A stretch of DNA of 64,000 nt from Carettochelys insculpta (GCF_033958435.1 NC_134137.1:247426501-247490500); one strand, 5' to 3'; positions 33,806 to 44,652 are shown, counted from the first letter of the stretch. Made by a program: numbers and translations. The notes: generated by a model from the letters alone, not told the origin.

Positions 33806-35875
33806 AGTCAGGGAAGGGGAGTGAGGAGCTAGGGTGCAGGAGTCAGGACTGGGGAGTAAGGAGGCACTGAAGAAAGGGGCCGGGTGTGGGAGGGTTTGGA
33901 GGAGCTTGCATTACTAGCTGCACTTCCTGGGTGTCATCTCCCTTGGACTGGCCATGGTGGGGGCCATGCTGAGTGGAGGGTGGTTTCCCAAGTCTCCAAT
34001 AGGGGTCTTGGTTCCCCAGGGCTCTGGGCAGTGGTGCTGGGCCAGGGCTGCCTCCCCAGGGCTGGATGCAGCAGGAACCTCACTTCCGCTGGTGGCAGGC
34101 AGTTTTTCTTGCCCCCTGCTGCCCAAAAGCTGTTGGAGCTGCTCCACTCCCCACCTCTTGACCCTTGCTGCCCCCTATTGAGAGAGACAGTGTAACTGTT
34201 CCTAGCAGCCCTTTCCCTGTTATGGAAAACAATCCAATTCCATGCACATCCTGTTTTTCTGGAACAACCCAACCCTGAACTTGCTTTAAGCTTGGGTTTG
34301 AGGATGTGTCATGCTAAATTCGGTGGTCCTAGCTCTTACTGTTTAGAAGGCGTTCCTGAAAAAAAGCACTCGCAGGCAGACACATTTTTAAAATAGTTAC
34401 ATAGTTTTACCCTAGTGAATGATGAATTTCTTGTTGCTGGACTGTGTTCAGGGCCAAGAGCTGAGATCACTCATGGTAAAACTGAGTTCTTCCCAGAACC
34501 AAGTTCAGTGGTGGTCAGAAGGAGCGGCGAGTGACTGGGCAACCAGCAGGACAGTGGTGGTATGATAAGTAGACAGCAGCAGAGAGGTGTGGTGAATAGC
34601 CAGCATGGCAGTGGTGGAGAGCAGTGAGCAGGAGGCTGGTGAATGACCAATGCAGTGAGTAAGAGGACTCTTTTCCTCCTCCAGCCAAGACAGGAATTGA
34701 ACTTGCTGAATGCACCTCTTAACTTTGGGTCTGCTCTGGCCAAGGGCAGCAACTGTGAGTGAGGTATGCAGAGGAATTGGGCAAGTCAAGGGGACATTTA
34801 GATGGCTGGGCTAAAAAACGTGGAAGGAACAGGACACTGCCCAACTTACATTGTGTGGGACTTTTACTCATGGTTTAAGTCTATGAACTCTGTGGTGTTT
34901 TCCTCAATGTTACCTCCCTCCCTTTTTATTAAGAGTTTTCATTTCTATGCTCAGGCTGTGTGCTTGCCGCTGGAAAAGTATTGCCTCTCAGAAGCACCTA
35001 CAAGTGGTGTATGAATTCCCCAGGTTACTAGGTAGGGATTTAAGCCAGTTCTGTGTCAAATGGATGAAGAGGAACTCCCAAGATAATGGACCCAGCCCTG
35101 ACTGCTTCTTTCAAAAGTATTATATCAATATTCAGCCCTAAGTCAATGTCAAAAATAGCCCTATTATACTGAAAAAAACTGACCGTTTTAAAGACCTGAC
35201 ATTTTGTTGGAGGGGAGAAGCAGCACAGGTGAGGGGGCCTGACTGCAAAATTGAACCAAAACCTTCTGCAACTGCGCAAAGAATTATTTTGTAACTGTCA
35301 TGCTGAGACCTATATTAAACCTTGACAATGTGTCATCCCAAATTAATACCATGATTTTCTTCACCTGCTTTTCAAATGTGATATGATTGTAGTAGTCACT
35401 GTTTTGAGAACTCCTAAATCTAGAAAATTAATGACTTGGCGTCATGTGAAAACAAATGTACGGTGCTTGAAAGCTGGCACTCCAGGATTAATCGCCAGCT
35501 GCTTAAAAAAAAAATCAGATGAGCACACATATGAGTGATGAAAAGCTGCTTAGAATTGACAGACCAGTACACATCCTTTCAGAAACAGTCAGCATTTCCA
35601 AGAACCGGTCTTGGATCAATGCTCATAAAGAAAAATAATCCCCGCGGCACTAAAGGGCACCGGTGGTAGAGAAGGTGTTTTCAGAAGAGACAGAAAACCA
35701 AGATCCTGGCCACTTGGGATCTTTAGTGACCCCAAAAGAATTTTTATGACGGTAATTGTGTCCGGTAGCTTGGCTAAATTCTGATTTGAATAGTTCCCAT
35801 GTCTTCAGCCTACCCCAATCTTCCTCTTCACTTCCTGTTCCAAATTATACATAACCTTAGAAGCACAATCAGTTA
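33806..35875. other. Intergenic, no recognised gene
   Basis: A patch at 33810-33900 and another at 32240-32330 share 'gggtgcaggagtcagg'-like wording, so CR1-C may have landed inside an older G-rich repeat. Nothing else identifiable. Confidence 0.35.
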
Positions 35876-36201
35876 TGCTATGCCTAGGCAAGAGGGTTTT
35901 GCTGGCAAAAACCCACAGAGCATTCAGATTCCCAAGTGATGTAAGTCAATGGGATGCGGCACTTTTGTTGACAGCTGTATCCTGCTCGCTATGAGGAAAA
36001 ACACTTCTGTTGACAGAGGTCTGTTGACAAAAATCCAGTCTGGATGTTCCTGGTGCCTTCAGTCAACAGAAAAGGCCTTTGGGGCACCAGGTAACCCTGG
36101 CTGCTGTGCTCCAGGGTCACCATTTTGCTGATAGAGTGGATGCGCAAGATATCTTCCAACAAAAACTTCCGCCGAACAATTCCTCTAATCTAGACATAGC
36201 C
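35876..36201. mobile_element. MITE, family A second copy
   Basis: The right end in reverse complement reads GGCTATGTCTAGATTAG. The left end reads TGCTATGCCTAGGCAAG, an imperfect inverse. TWA trinucleotides flank both ends (TTA left, TAA right). The interior repeats TGTTGACA and TCAACAGAAA, as in the element at 358-733, so the two are copies of one family. Confidence 0.65.
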
Positions 36202-36204
36202 TAA

Positions 36205-37304
36205 GAGTGACCACATGTCCTGTCTGCTGCACAGTAGGTGAATAGATCTTCCGACAGCTTATTCAACCGTTAGGCTTTTTGGACCCTTTGGGGGGGAAAG
36301 AAAAGTACCAAAAATCTGTCCTATAAGAAAATAGCAAGTTAAACGTGGGGCTTCACTCTGTTCAGATGACCATGAAATCTGCAGTGTTCTTCAGACATGA
36401 AAGGACATTTTTCAAAGGGTGTCAAAATCTGTGCCTGCCGTAATGGCTATTTTAATACAACTGGTGTAGTTGGACTGTTAGCTACAGGACTGAAACACAA
36501 CTGCTAAAACATGCAAAGTTCACAAGTACAGTTTTAGAGATTTTGCTGAAGTCTTTTGAAAATAAATGTAACCCTCAAGGTCAAAGATTTGTCCTAAATT
36601 GTCAGAGCTCCATTTATCACTGACTGTAGTGATGTTATAACCATTTACTTCAGCTGAGAATTTGTCCGACATTATACCTAATGTAAAGCTGCAAGCTTTT
36701 TTTCAAAAAATAAAGAGCTTATGCTTTCCATACACTAATCATAATGAAGCACTAATGAGCAAATACAATTTGGTTTGTGCTCAGGAATTCATTTCTAAAA
36801 CTGTAAAAAAGAAATCTATTACACCTTGCTGCAGTCTTACATTACTGTTCTAAATTCCGCGTCCCTTCTTCGTCATTCTTTGTTTAAATCGAGAGTTTCA
36901 GGGCCAGTTTCTTCTGTGTAATGTGTCCATGTTCCAGTCACTTCAGCAGAGCTTTGCCAAGTAATATGCACAAAATATTTAGCTATTTGTGAAAATATAA
37001 AAGTAGTTAATTGTTAACTAATTAATTCTAACTCCTAATGAATCATTGTCACATGACAAAATGCTATAAGGTAATTTCCTCTTTCCTTTTCCTTTTATTT
37101 AAAATAGTCCATGTCATCCTATAAAACAACTCTACAACATTACTTTACTTCAAAAAAAAAAAAATTACCAGGAACTCAGTCTAACTGAAATTCAAGGCAT
37201 CACCAACAATTTTCAGAAGACCTTTGACAGCATAGTAATCTCTTGAGATATGCGAGGGCTGCAGCCCATGCAGCCCTCACAGACCTTGAATTTCATATTA
37301 AGAC
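36205..37304. other. AT-rich intergenic stretch
   Basis: No exon or named repeat found. Confidence 0.4.
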
Positions 37305-38190
37305 AGGGAAGATAGGGGGATGGGATGGGGCCCTGGGAAGGGGCAGAGGGTTAAGCCTGGGGTGGGTTAGGGCTGCAGTGGGGGTGGGAGGGTGCAGCTG
37401 AGCTGGGGTGTGCAGGTGGGTGCACCTGGGCAGCAGGGGGTTGGGGTGGGGGTTGAGCCCAGCTGGGGGCTGGAGCCAGTACCAGGGGGTTGGTGGGTAG
37501 GGGGTTGGAGATGGAGCCCCAGGTACAGGTTGAATCCAGAGCTCCATATGCCGGGGCGGGGGGTGAGCTGGGGCCATGGGGTGTTGCGGGGGTGGGTTGA
37601 ACTGGGGTGGGGGGTAGAACTTCATGCACCTGCAGCAGCTGACAGCTGGAGCCCCTGTGTAAGCTAGCAGCTGACAGCCCAGAACACACAGGGAGCTGAG
37701 AGCCCAGCACATGCCAGCAGTGGGGTTGGGGGGGGGGGTGAGCCAGGGACAGGAAGGGTTTGAGCCAGGTGGAGGTGGGATTGAACGGGGGTGAACCAGG
37801 CCAGGAGTGGGTTTAGCTGGTAGGGGGGTTAGAGCCCCTGCACATGCCAATTGTGGCTGACAGCCAGAGTCCTACACATGGGGAGTTGAGCCGGGGCTGC
37901 AGAGAGGTTGAGCCAAGCAGGGGAGGGATTGAACAAGGGTGTACCAGGGTGTGGTGCTTGAGCAGGGAGGGTTGGAACCCCACACACTCTAAGCCAGCTG
38001 CGTGGTGAGAGGGTGAGCTGGGGCTGCACAGAGGTTGGAGGGGTTGGGTCCAAGTCCTCAGGGACTGTGGGAGAGGCCCAGGCCTGTGGCTGAAGCCCGC
38101 CACTGGGGGGAGGTGAACCAGGGCACATGGGGGAGGTGAGCTGGGGCCAAAGGGGTGGGGGAGTTGAGGGGGTTGAGACGGTGAGGGATT
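37305..38190. repeat. G-rich degenerate minisatellite region
   Basis: About 0.9 kb is dominated by loose repeats of GGGGTGAGCTGGGGC, GGTTGAGCCGGG and GGGTTGGGGT on the plus strand. Runs of three to nine G are very frequent, so the plus strand has strong G-quadruplex potential. The Pro-rich minus-strand frames crossing it (for example 37293-37850) are composition artefacts. Confidence 0.7.
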
Positions 38191-38347
38191 TAATGGGATG
38201 AACCAGCACAGCTGTCAAGTGGCACCACTTTCGGAAGGCAGGACGAAGGGGGTCTCAGTCTCCCTAACTACTCGCAGGTGTGGGAACTAAGCAGGCTGAG
38301 AGCCCAGCTGACAGCCCATTGTGAGAAACTCAGAAGCCACGTTAAGC

Positions 38348-39425
38348 AAGGGTTTACTATATAGATCAGAAAGTGACTAGAGCGGTGTTGGAGTCATACA
38401 GAGTGGATACCAGACTGATTCGGTTGTTGAAGGATATCAATGACAATGCGGAGGCAGAGGTGATTACATGTAGAGAGTTGGGAAGTTGGTTTAGAACAAG
38501 TAGAGGTATGAGACAAGGAGATCCAATATCGCCAAGTATCTTCATTGCACATCTGGAGAGAGCGATGGACAAGATCAAGGAAGAGGTAGAAGGGATACCT
38601 GTGCACAGGATAATAATTAACAACCTGAGGTTCACAGATGATATAGTTATCTTTGAGGAAGATGAGGAGAAGCTAGCAAAAATGGTGCAGGTGCTAAACA
38701 AGGAAGGGAAGTGGTATGGACTGATTATGAACATCGATAAAACAAACACACTGGTATTTGAAGACAAGGAAATAGGAAGAAAGATCTGTATAGATGGGAT
38801 TGAACTAGAGAATGTAGAGAAGTCCGCATATCTGGGGAGCAACATGATATGTGGTCTAGACTGTAAGAAGGAAATAGTGACTAGAATAGCAAAAGCAAGA
38901 GCGAGTTTGAAGGCAATGGATGAGATCTGGAAAAGCAAAGCGGTTAGCTTAGGAACGAAGCTGAGTGTTCTGAAAATGTGTGTATTCAGCAGCATGTTGT
39001 ACGGATGTGAGACATGGGTGATGACAAAAGATTCAAAGAGAAGAAGAATATTGGCATTTGAGAGGAGATGTTATAGAAAGATCCTGAGAATAGGATGGAT
39101 GCAGAAGGTCACCAACAAGGAATTATATAGGAAGGTACAGCTAAAAGAGAACCTGCTACAGAAGGTTACACAATGCAAGTTACAGCTATTCAGGCATATC
39201 TGCAAAATGAATGATGAATGAAAAAAATCAAGACCCTGGTTTTCGGCATAATGGATAGTTCGAATAGGAGAGGCAGACCTCACAAAGAATGGGTAAATGA
39301 TACAGTAGATTAGTTTCTGTAGACTAGTTCCACACCAAACTGCTCTGCGCTAGACAGGGAAAAATGGAAAGAAATAGCAAGGGAGGCATTAGACACCAGT
39401 GGGCACTGAGCGCATAATTGTTGAT
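38348..39425 (+). mobile_element. RTE-type non-LTR retrotransposon, 5' truncated
   Basis: The 3' half of an RTE-clade element: the reverse transcriptase end, the C-terminal region, and a short 3' tail running into GATGATGA-type repeats near 39421. No poly(A) tail. It abuts the G-rich minisatellite on its 5' side. Confidence 0.85.
38373..39410 (+). pseudogene. RTE-type reverse transcriptase, C-terminal portion
   Basis: The 282-codon frame starts inside the reverse transcriptase. It shows SRGMRQGDPISPSIF, then NNLRFTDDIVIF; the catalytic F/YxDD motif is present as FTDD. ENVEKSAYLGSNM, MLYGCETWV and FERRCYRKILRIGW follow, the hallmark order of RTE C-termini. The frame ends at a TGA at 39219. 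The downstream part SNRRGRPHKEW, then LDREKWKEIAREALDTSG, continues after a frame break with two further stops. The wording differs clearly from BovB; which RTE subgroup it belongs to needs a tree. It lacks the endonuclease and the start of the RT. Confidence 0.85.
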
Positions 39426-40005
39426 GATGACCAACAATGATGCAATTATTTGCATGAACAAAGACAAAACCCATTAGGAAGCCGATCCTGAAGAACTGAA
39501 TAGGTATGTAGTGATTTATTGCTGATCACTAGAGCCATGGTAATCCTATTTTAGTCAGCTGCCTATATTGCCTAGGAGAAGAAACATTTCCTAGGAACAC
39601 CCTCTGTTCCCATTAGAGTAAATGGAAATCATAAGTGCTCCATAACAGCCCCCATGGGACAGTGTGTTCCTGTGCATTCTGCTGTACGCATTCTAACACA
39701 AACTGGAGCACAGGTTGCTCTTTCAATAGGGAGTCCAGAGTAGTCCTAGCTCTATGGTAGTGGAGAACGTTGACAATCCTGGCAAACAGTCACCAACAAT
39801 GCAATGGGGCCTAATATAGGGATTCAAAAGTAGGATGAAGCACGGGGAACAAATGACTAGGTTACACAAAGATGTTTAGAGTGTGTTTAGGGAAGTTGGT
39901 ATAAAGAATGCAACAAAGGCCTGTGAGTGGTGGACAACCTTAATTCCGAATGCTCAGAACTAAGAAGAGCAAAGGTGAAAGCAAGCCAGTGCAGTGCCCC
40001 ACTAA
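39426..40005. other. Intergenic, no recognised feature
   Basis: Nothing named. It ends with the TAA target duplication of H3. Confidence 0.45.
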
Positions 40006-40346
40006 GGCTCCGTCTACACTACGAGATAAAATCAATACATAATAAATTCAAATTCTTAATCTCGATATTATGAATTTGAATAAAATGTCCACAAACCTGC
40101 TTGAAATTCAACCCACCTTTTCTCCATGTCGAATCTCCACTTCCCCATTGCCCCGTGCAAGTTCAACAGCATGAGCACTGCATTGTGCGTACCTATCCCC
40201 CAGTGCCTTAGCCATGGTTGCTTGTGGGTGTTTCATGTTGAAATCCTAGAATTCCAAGCACTGTCCCAGAATTCACTGCATCATTAACCGTGCAAAAAAA
40301 GAACTGGAGATCGCACTATTTCCTGCTGCAGCATTCCAGAACAAGC

Positions 40347-41470
40347 ATGGATCCACAAATGCTCCAACTCATAGCACAGATCGTTTTGGCAAACATGACA
40401 GCTGTCATACAATTTGCCCTTTAATTCCAAAGCTCAGTGATGCTTGTCTATCCTAGCAGTGCTGCTGCTGATGGTGATGATGACAATATGGTGATGACGA
40501 GGATGGTGTTTTGGAACAGCAGTTGTACCAACTGTGGTCCAAAAACACAGAGCTGGTGGCTGTCAAGAATGCATTGATGATAGTAGAGCGGCATTTTTGG
40601 ATTCGAGAGACCAGCACACACTGGTGGGATCACATCGCTTTGGAGTCCTGGGGTGACCAGCAGTGGGTGCAGAACTTTCACATATGTAAGTCTGCTTTTA
40701 TTGAACTTTGTAGTATTCTGAACCCTGCCCTTAAGCACAGCAACACCAAAACGAGGCAGTTTTTAGTGGTACAGAAGTGAGTGACAATTGCACTGTGGAA
40801 GTTTGCAACTCCTGGCACTTACCAGTCAGAGGCAAATCAGTTTGGGGTGGGCAGATCTACAGTGGGGTCCGTGGTAATGGAAATGGCCCATGCAACCTGT
40901 CGGCATCTCCTCCTGAAGACTGTGACCCTGGGAGATGTACAGGCCGTAGTGGATGGTTTTGCTGATCAGGGCTTTCCGAACTGCAGTTGGACGATAGAAG
41001 GCACACACCTCCCCATCATGGCCCCATCCCACCCGGCCTCGGAGTATATTAACTGGAAGGGGTACATCTCCACGGTCGTGCAGGGGTTCGTAGATCACAA
41101 AGGTCGTTTTACCACCATCAACGTTGGCTGGACAGGGAGGGTTCACGACATGTGCATGTTCCAAAATTCAGGACCTTGCTGAAAGCTTCTGCATGGGACT
41201 CTTTTCCCTAACTGGAAAATCAACATTGGTGATGTGGAGATGTCCATTGTTATATTGAGTGACCCTGCTTACCTGCCTGATGAAACCCTATACAGCAACC
41301 CTGGACCCCAGCAAGGAAAGCTTTAATTACAGATTGAGCAGGTGCAGAATGATTATTGAATGTACTTTTGGATGTCTGAAAGTGAGGTTCAGATGTTTAT
41401 GAGCCCTTTTGGAAGCTAATGTCCCCACCATTATTACAAGTATGTCTTGCATGCGCTGCAGGATCATATC
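40347..41470 (+). pseudogene. Harbinger DDE transposase of H3
   Basis: A likely start is the ATG at 40347 (MDPQMLQLIAQI). The main body opens at 40511 in a shifted frame and includes HWWDHIALESWGDQQW and the helix-turn-helix-like SEANQFGVGRSTVG. A single TGA at 40778-40780 splits two otherwise continuous frames (40511-40780 and 40781-41182). Catalytic motifs: TIEGTHLPI has Glu where LDGTHIPI has Asp; GWTGRVHDMCMF keeps the second Asp; MIIECTFGCLKVRFRCL keeps the Glu, but beyond more stops. There is no intron after VVMEM, where H1 and H2 have one. Multiple stops after 41182 show decay. Confidence 0.83.
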
Positions 41471-41903
41471 GTTTGCTTTTCCTGCATCTCCTGGTTTTCT
41501 CTGCAACACTGGGCACGGGGTCTGGAAAATGAAGGTCAAAATTAAGATAAAATTCACATAATGGTCTTTGAAGTGCAGTGAGTGGGTCTTTCTGTGTCCT
41601 ATCACTGAAAGTATACTTTTGAGGGACACTCATTGGTTATTAAGGATCAGACAGTAAGTGCATTTCACAATACCTCACTTGCCATCACTTCTCCAGCACA
41701 TTGGTTTGTGGACATGGTAAGTTGTAAGCAATTGCCCTCTTTTGGTGGGAATGGGAAGATCTGCAAAACAGGGGCAGCCACCAGGTGTCCTGGCGAGGCA
41801 TCCTGTGTCAGTGACAAATGGATGGCTGTGTGTGTGTGTAGGGTTTCAATGCACAGTAAAAATAATGTCAAGAAAAAAAAATCCAAAGAAAGGCTGGATG
41901 TAA

Positions 41904-42166
41904 AGGGACATGGAGATGAAAAGCACAGCAGAGGAATACCCTGCGTGGTGCAGACGAATTCCTGAGAACTGAAAACAAATGGTGCTTGGAAAGGGACATG
42001 GGAGGTGAAAAGCCCAGCAGAGCCCAGCAGCTGTGGCACCTGGGAGTCCTGCAAAATCAAAAGAAGTGCTGGGGGAAGGGGGATTGGGAGGGGAAATGCA
42101 CAGCAGAGCCCAGCAGCAATGTAAGGTCGGGGGTGAGGCGCATGAAAAATAAGAAATAGTGCTTGG
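41904..42166 (+). repeat. Three-unit tandem repeat of about 88 bp within H3
   Basis: Units begin at 41904, 41992 and 42077 with AGGGACATGG or AGGGGGATTGG. All share the order GGAGxxGAAAxGCxCAGCAGAG, a middle that varies, then a GTGCTTGG/GTGCTGGG end. They are diverged. They sit in what looks like the intron just before the BEN-like exon. Confidence 0.7.
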
Positions 42167-42269
42167 AAAATGCACTGTGGGGTGGGGACCAGCACGCCTG
42201 CTTCCTGCAGGCCAATGTAAAGGGGCAGGAAGCATGTAAAAAAAAAAGTGAATTCCTGTACTTCCGCAG

Positions 42270-42564
42270 GTTGCCAAAGACGACATCACCCTCCTAAAAC
42301 TAACAGACATGGAGAAAGAACAGCTACTCCAGCTGTGTGACCAAAAGCCTGCAAAATTTGCTAAAATGCTGTGTAGTGCCATGACACCAGATCGCTATCT
42401 GGTTGTCTGGCGTGGCAAGGTGTACAACCGTGGAAGCCACAGCAAGTCAGACCTGCTCAAGAATCTCATGAAAAAAAACACAGGACTGCCTGGATGAGGC
42501 CTTCAAGGAGATCTACAAAAAAGAGAAGCGTTCCATCCCAAGAAACATTAACACACTGTTCTGA
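42270..42564 (+). pseudogene. BEN-like reading frame inside H3
   Basis: A splice acceptor (ACTTCCGCAG) is followed from 42270 by an open frame. It reads DDITLLKLTDMEKEQLLQL, then KPAKFAKMLCSAMTP, YLVVWRGKVYNRGSHSKSDL, and, after a one-base slip in the A run at about 42471-42478, DEAFKEIYKKEKRSIPRNIN, stopping at 42562-42564. The length (about 97 residues) and the helix order with FA-M-L, an R/Y-G-S-K turn and a final I-xx-IN helix resemble BEN domains (protein and DNA binding modules). The match is by eye and not certain. It lies downstream of the transposase on the same strand and could be a third protein or a C-terminal exon of an alternative product. One frame break, otherwise intact. Confidence 0.4.
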
Positions 42565-42908
42565 GGGGCACAGAATCACAGCTAGCAAAGCTGTACCTAT
42601 ACACAACCCTATAGCTATACCCACCACTGACCTGCTTCTAGCATGCAGACTAAAGACTCACCAGAACCACTTGCTCCAGAGGGCTCGGGGACTGGCATGG
42701 AGGTGACCAGCATGAAGGTGATCAGTTCCAGGTCTATGGTGAAGAGCTCCGAGCTGTCCAGAACAACTTCCTCTGTCTCCTGCTGGTGGCTCCTTTCCTC
42801 CTCTGCATTGTTCTCTTCCTCCAGGCCATGTGCTCCTCCATGCTCACCCTGGAGTCCATACCAAGGCCTCCACAAGTATCGTAATTCAGTCTGGGCTCAG
42901 TAGTGGGG

Positions 42909-43325
42909 TCACTCCTCATAATTATGCGGAGCTGTTAATAGCGGCAGGTCCATGGTGGCACCCCAGCCGCTGGTTGGCTTCCTGGTCTTTTTGATTGGCT
43001 GCAGGAGTTCTTTAACCTTCACCCAGCACTGCATAGAGTCCCAGGAGTAACTATGGGTGGCCATCTTGAGTGGCATCTGATCATAGATGGCCATATTTCT
43101 CTTGGCCACCCGAAGTCTCTTCACCACTGATTGTTCTCCTCAAATGTCAACAAGATCCAGAATCTCCTGTTGGGTCTCAGCTGAGGCTGTCTTGCGAACC
43201 TGAGAAGTGCTAGTCAGATCACTACCCTGAGTGCTCATGACTGCAGTACAGGGCCACCGATAATTGCTACCGATGCAGTTCGATGCAATGGGAAAAAGGA
43301 TTTTCTCATAACGGACACCCTTCAT
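42909..43325 (-). pseudogene. Myb/SANT-like (trihelix) protein of H3
   Basis: Two same-frame pieces are separated by a TGA at 43140-43142. Joined by position they give the trihelix order AETQQEILDLVDI, then the stop where a Trp is expected (TGG to TGA), GEQSVVKRLRVAKRN, and MQCWVKVKELLQPIKKTR. This matches the H1/H2 partners at the DLLxLWG and VKVKELRQ blocks. The start MKGVRYEKILFP lies about 45 residues before the domain. Downstream on the minus strand a tail extends toward 42640. It converges on the transposase side, as in other Harbingers. Confidence 0.72.
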
Positions 43326-43722
43326 ATTTTCAGGGCTGGGCTGCTGAATTCCATTTCAAATTGGAATTCAAATTCAATCCAAACTTTGTGGGCTTACTTT
43401 GACCTTCTTCCTGCGCACCTGACTACACTGCACAACAAAGTGGCCATCTGGAGGGTCACCACATAGCTTTGTGGGATACCTATAGGACACTTCTGGAGGC
43501 TAACAAATTCAAATTAAGGACAAGGTGCTTCCACTCCAGCCTTGATTCAAGATTTAAAATTCAGGACAGATGCTATCTCTGTCCCATAATATCCATATTC
43601 TGTAACTGGCACCATGGCTCAATAAATCAAGTTAACGGTATTACATGTGAAGACAGTCACATTTCAATATCAAGCTAAAGCCTTGAAATTCCAATTTATC
43701 TCATAATGTAGATGCAGCCTAA

Positions 43723-44522
43723 GACTTGGCTGGCTGGATCTCGGCTCTGGATGTCAGCAGCCACTGTACAGGGATATGATTCCCCTCACCCATAGGAGCA
43801 CAAGCCACACTCCCATAGTGGTCCCCAGCTCCACTGCCAGATGTCTGGGAGCCGGGGACAGGGGTGGGAGGAAAGGGGAGAGAAGGCCCTAAACCCAGTG
43901 GGCCCAAGCCAGCACCCACAGGCCCTGGCAGTGTGGCCACAGCACAGACAAGCTCGAGCCCCACAGCTCAGGTGGTCATGAAGCACACTTGCTGCCACCC
44001 TGGCCAGCTCCAGAGCACCAGCCACCAGGCACTATGCTCCCCACCACTCTCTCTGCCCTCAGCACTCACACACACACACACACACGCCTCCAACCCCCTG
44101 CCCTGAGTTCCCCACACTCCATCCCTTACTTAAAATTTCTTATATGGTTACTGCTCTCTCAATGCCCCAAACGCGAGCCCCCTTCAGGGCAGGTGCAATA
44201 CAACAGTAGCTGTAAGAAATCTAAGTTACTTTCATCCCAAAGAGTTAAAAAAAAATTGATGATAGAAGTGTATTTGCTGTTTTAATTAAATCAAGTTCTG
44301 AGAGAGCTCTGCAAAAAACATTAGCTCTATAGGTGTCTACCACGTAATTAGCTGAACTGACATAAGTCCATACATTCAATTTGCAAATAGCACTTTGTAC
44401 CACAGGCAGTAGAAGTCTAATTTTTCTTGTAGAATAATTCAGCTAATAAAGTATGCTGAACTTATAAAAATGAGGATGATAAATTCCAAACTGCCTATTG
44501 TGACTGGCTGCCCTTCTGCCAG
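43723..44522. other. Intergenic, with a CA microsatellite
   Basis: A (CA)n run of about ten units lies at 44066-44086. No gene found. A GC-rich patch at 43850-44050 gives spurious open frames on both strands. Confidence 0.45.
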
Positions 44523-44652
44523 GGACATCCCTCCAGCGAGAGATGTTCCGTCAACGTCCAGATCTCAAAGAACACCAACTGGCCTGTAACACAGTAGAAA
44601 GGGCACACATGGAAAGGAGCAAATTACGTCTTTTGAAACAGTTGGAAAAGAA
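44523..44652 (+). CDS. Candidate internal exon of an unidentified host gene
   Basis: A pyrimidine-rich acceptor (CCCTTCTGCCAG) precedes, and a GAA|GTAAGA donor follows, a 130-bp open block. The only open frame enters in phase 1 and leaves in phase 2. It contains SLQREMFRQRPDLKEHQLA, then NTVERAHMERSKLRLLKQL, and is strongly helical and charged, with heptad-like leucines suggesting a coiled coil. A TAA follows directly after the donor. I do not recognise the gene. There are no further exons that I can tie to it in the window. Base composition and the balanced amino-acid usage are unlike the random frames around it. Confidence 0.5.

Larger units (their letters stand above)
40006..43719 (+). mobile_element. 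Autonomous-type Harbinger transposon H3 (inactivated)
   Basis: The left TIR GGCTCCGTCTACACTACGAG and the right TIR (reverse complement GGCTGCATCTACATTATGAG) match over about 28 bp. TAA is directly repeated at 40003-40005 and 43720-43722, the canonical TWA duplication of Harbinger. Length 3714 bp. It contains a plus-strand transposase, a plus-strand BEN-like frame and a minus-strand SANT-like gene. Subterminal sequence is rich in AATTCAAATT blocks, unlike the TTTCGAAAG blocks of H1/H2, so H3 is a different family. Confidence 0.93.

Noticed and set aside
37293..37850. Pro-rich 185-codon minus-strand frame
   Set aside because: It is produced by the G-rich minisatellite; low complexity and no homology.
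41665..42382. Minus-strand frames of 176-178 codons across H3
   Set aside because: They lie over the 88-bp tandem units and antisense to the BEN-like frame; composition artefacts.
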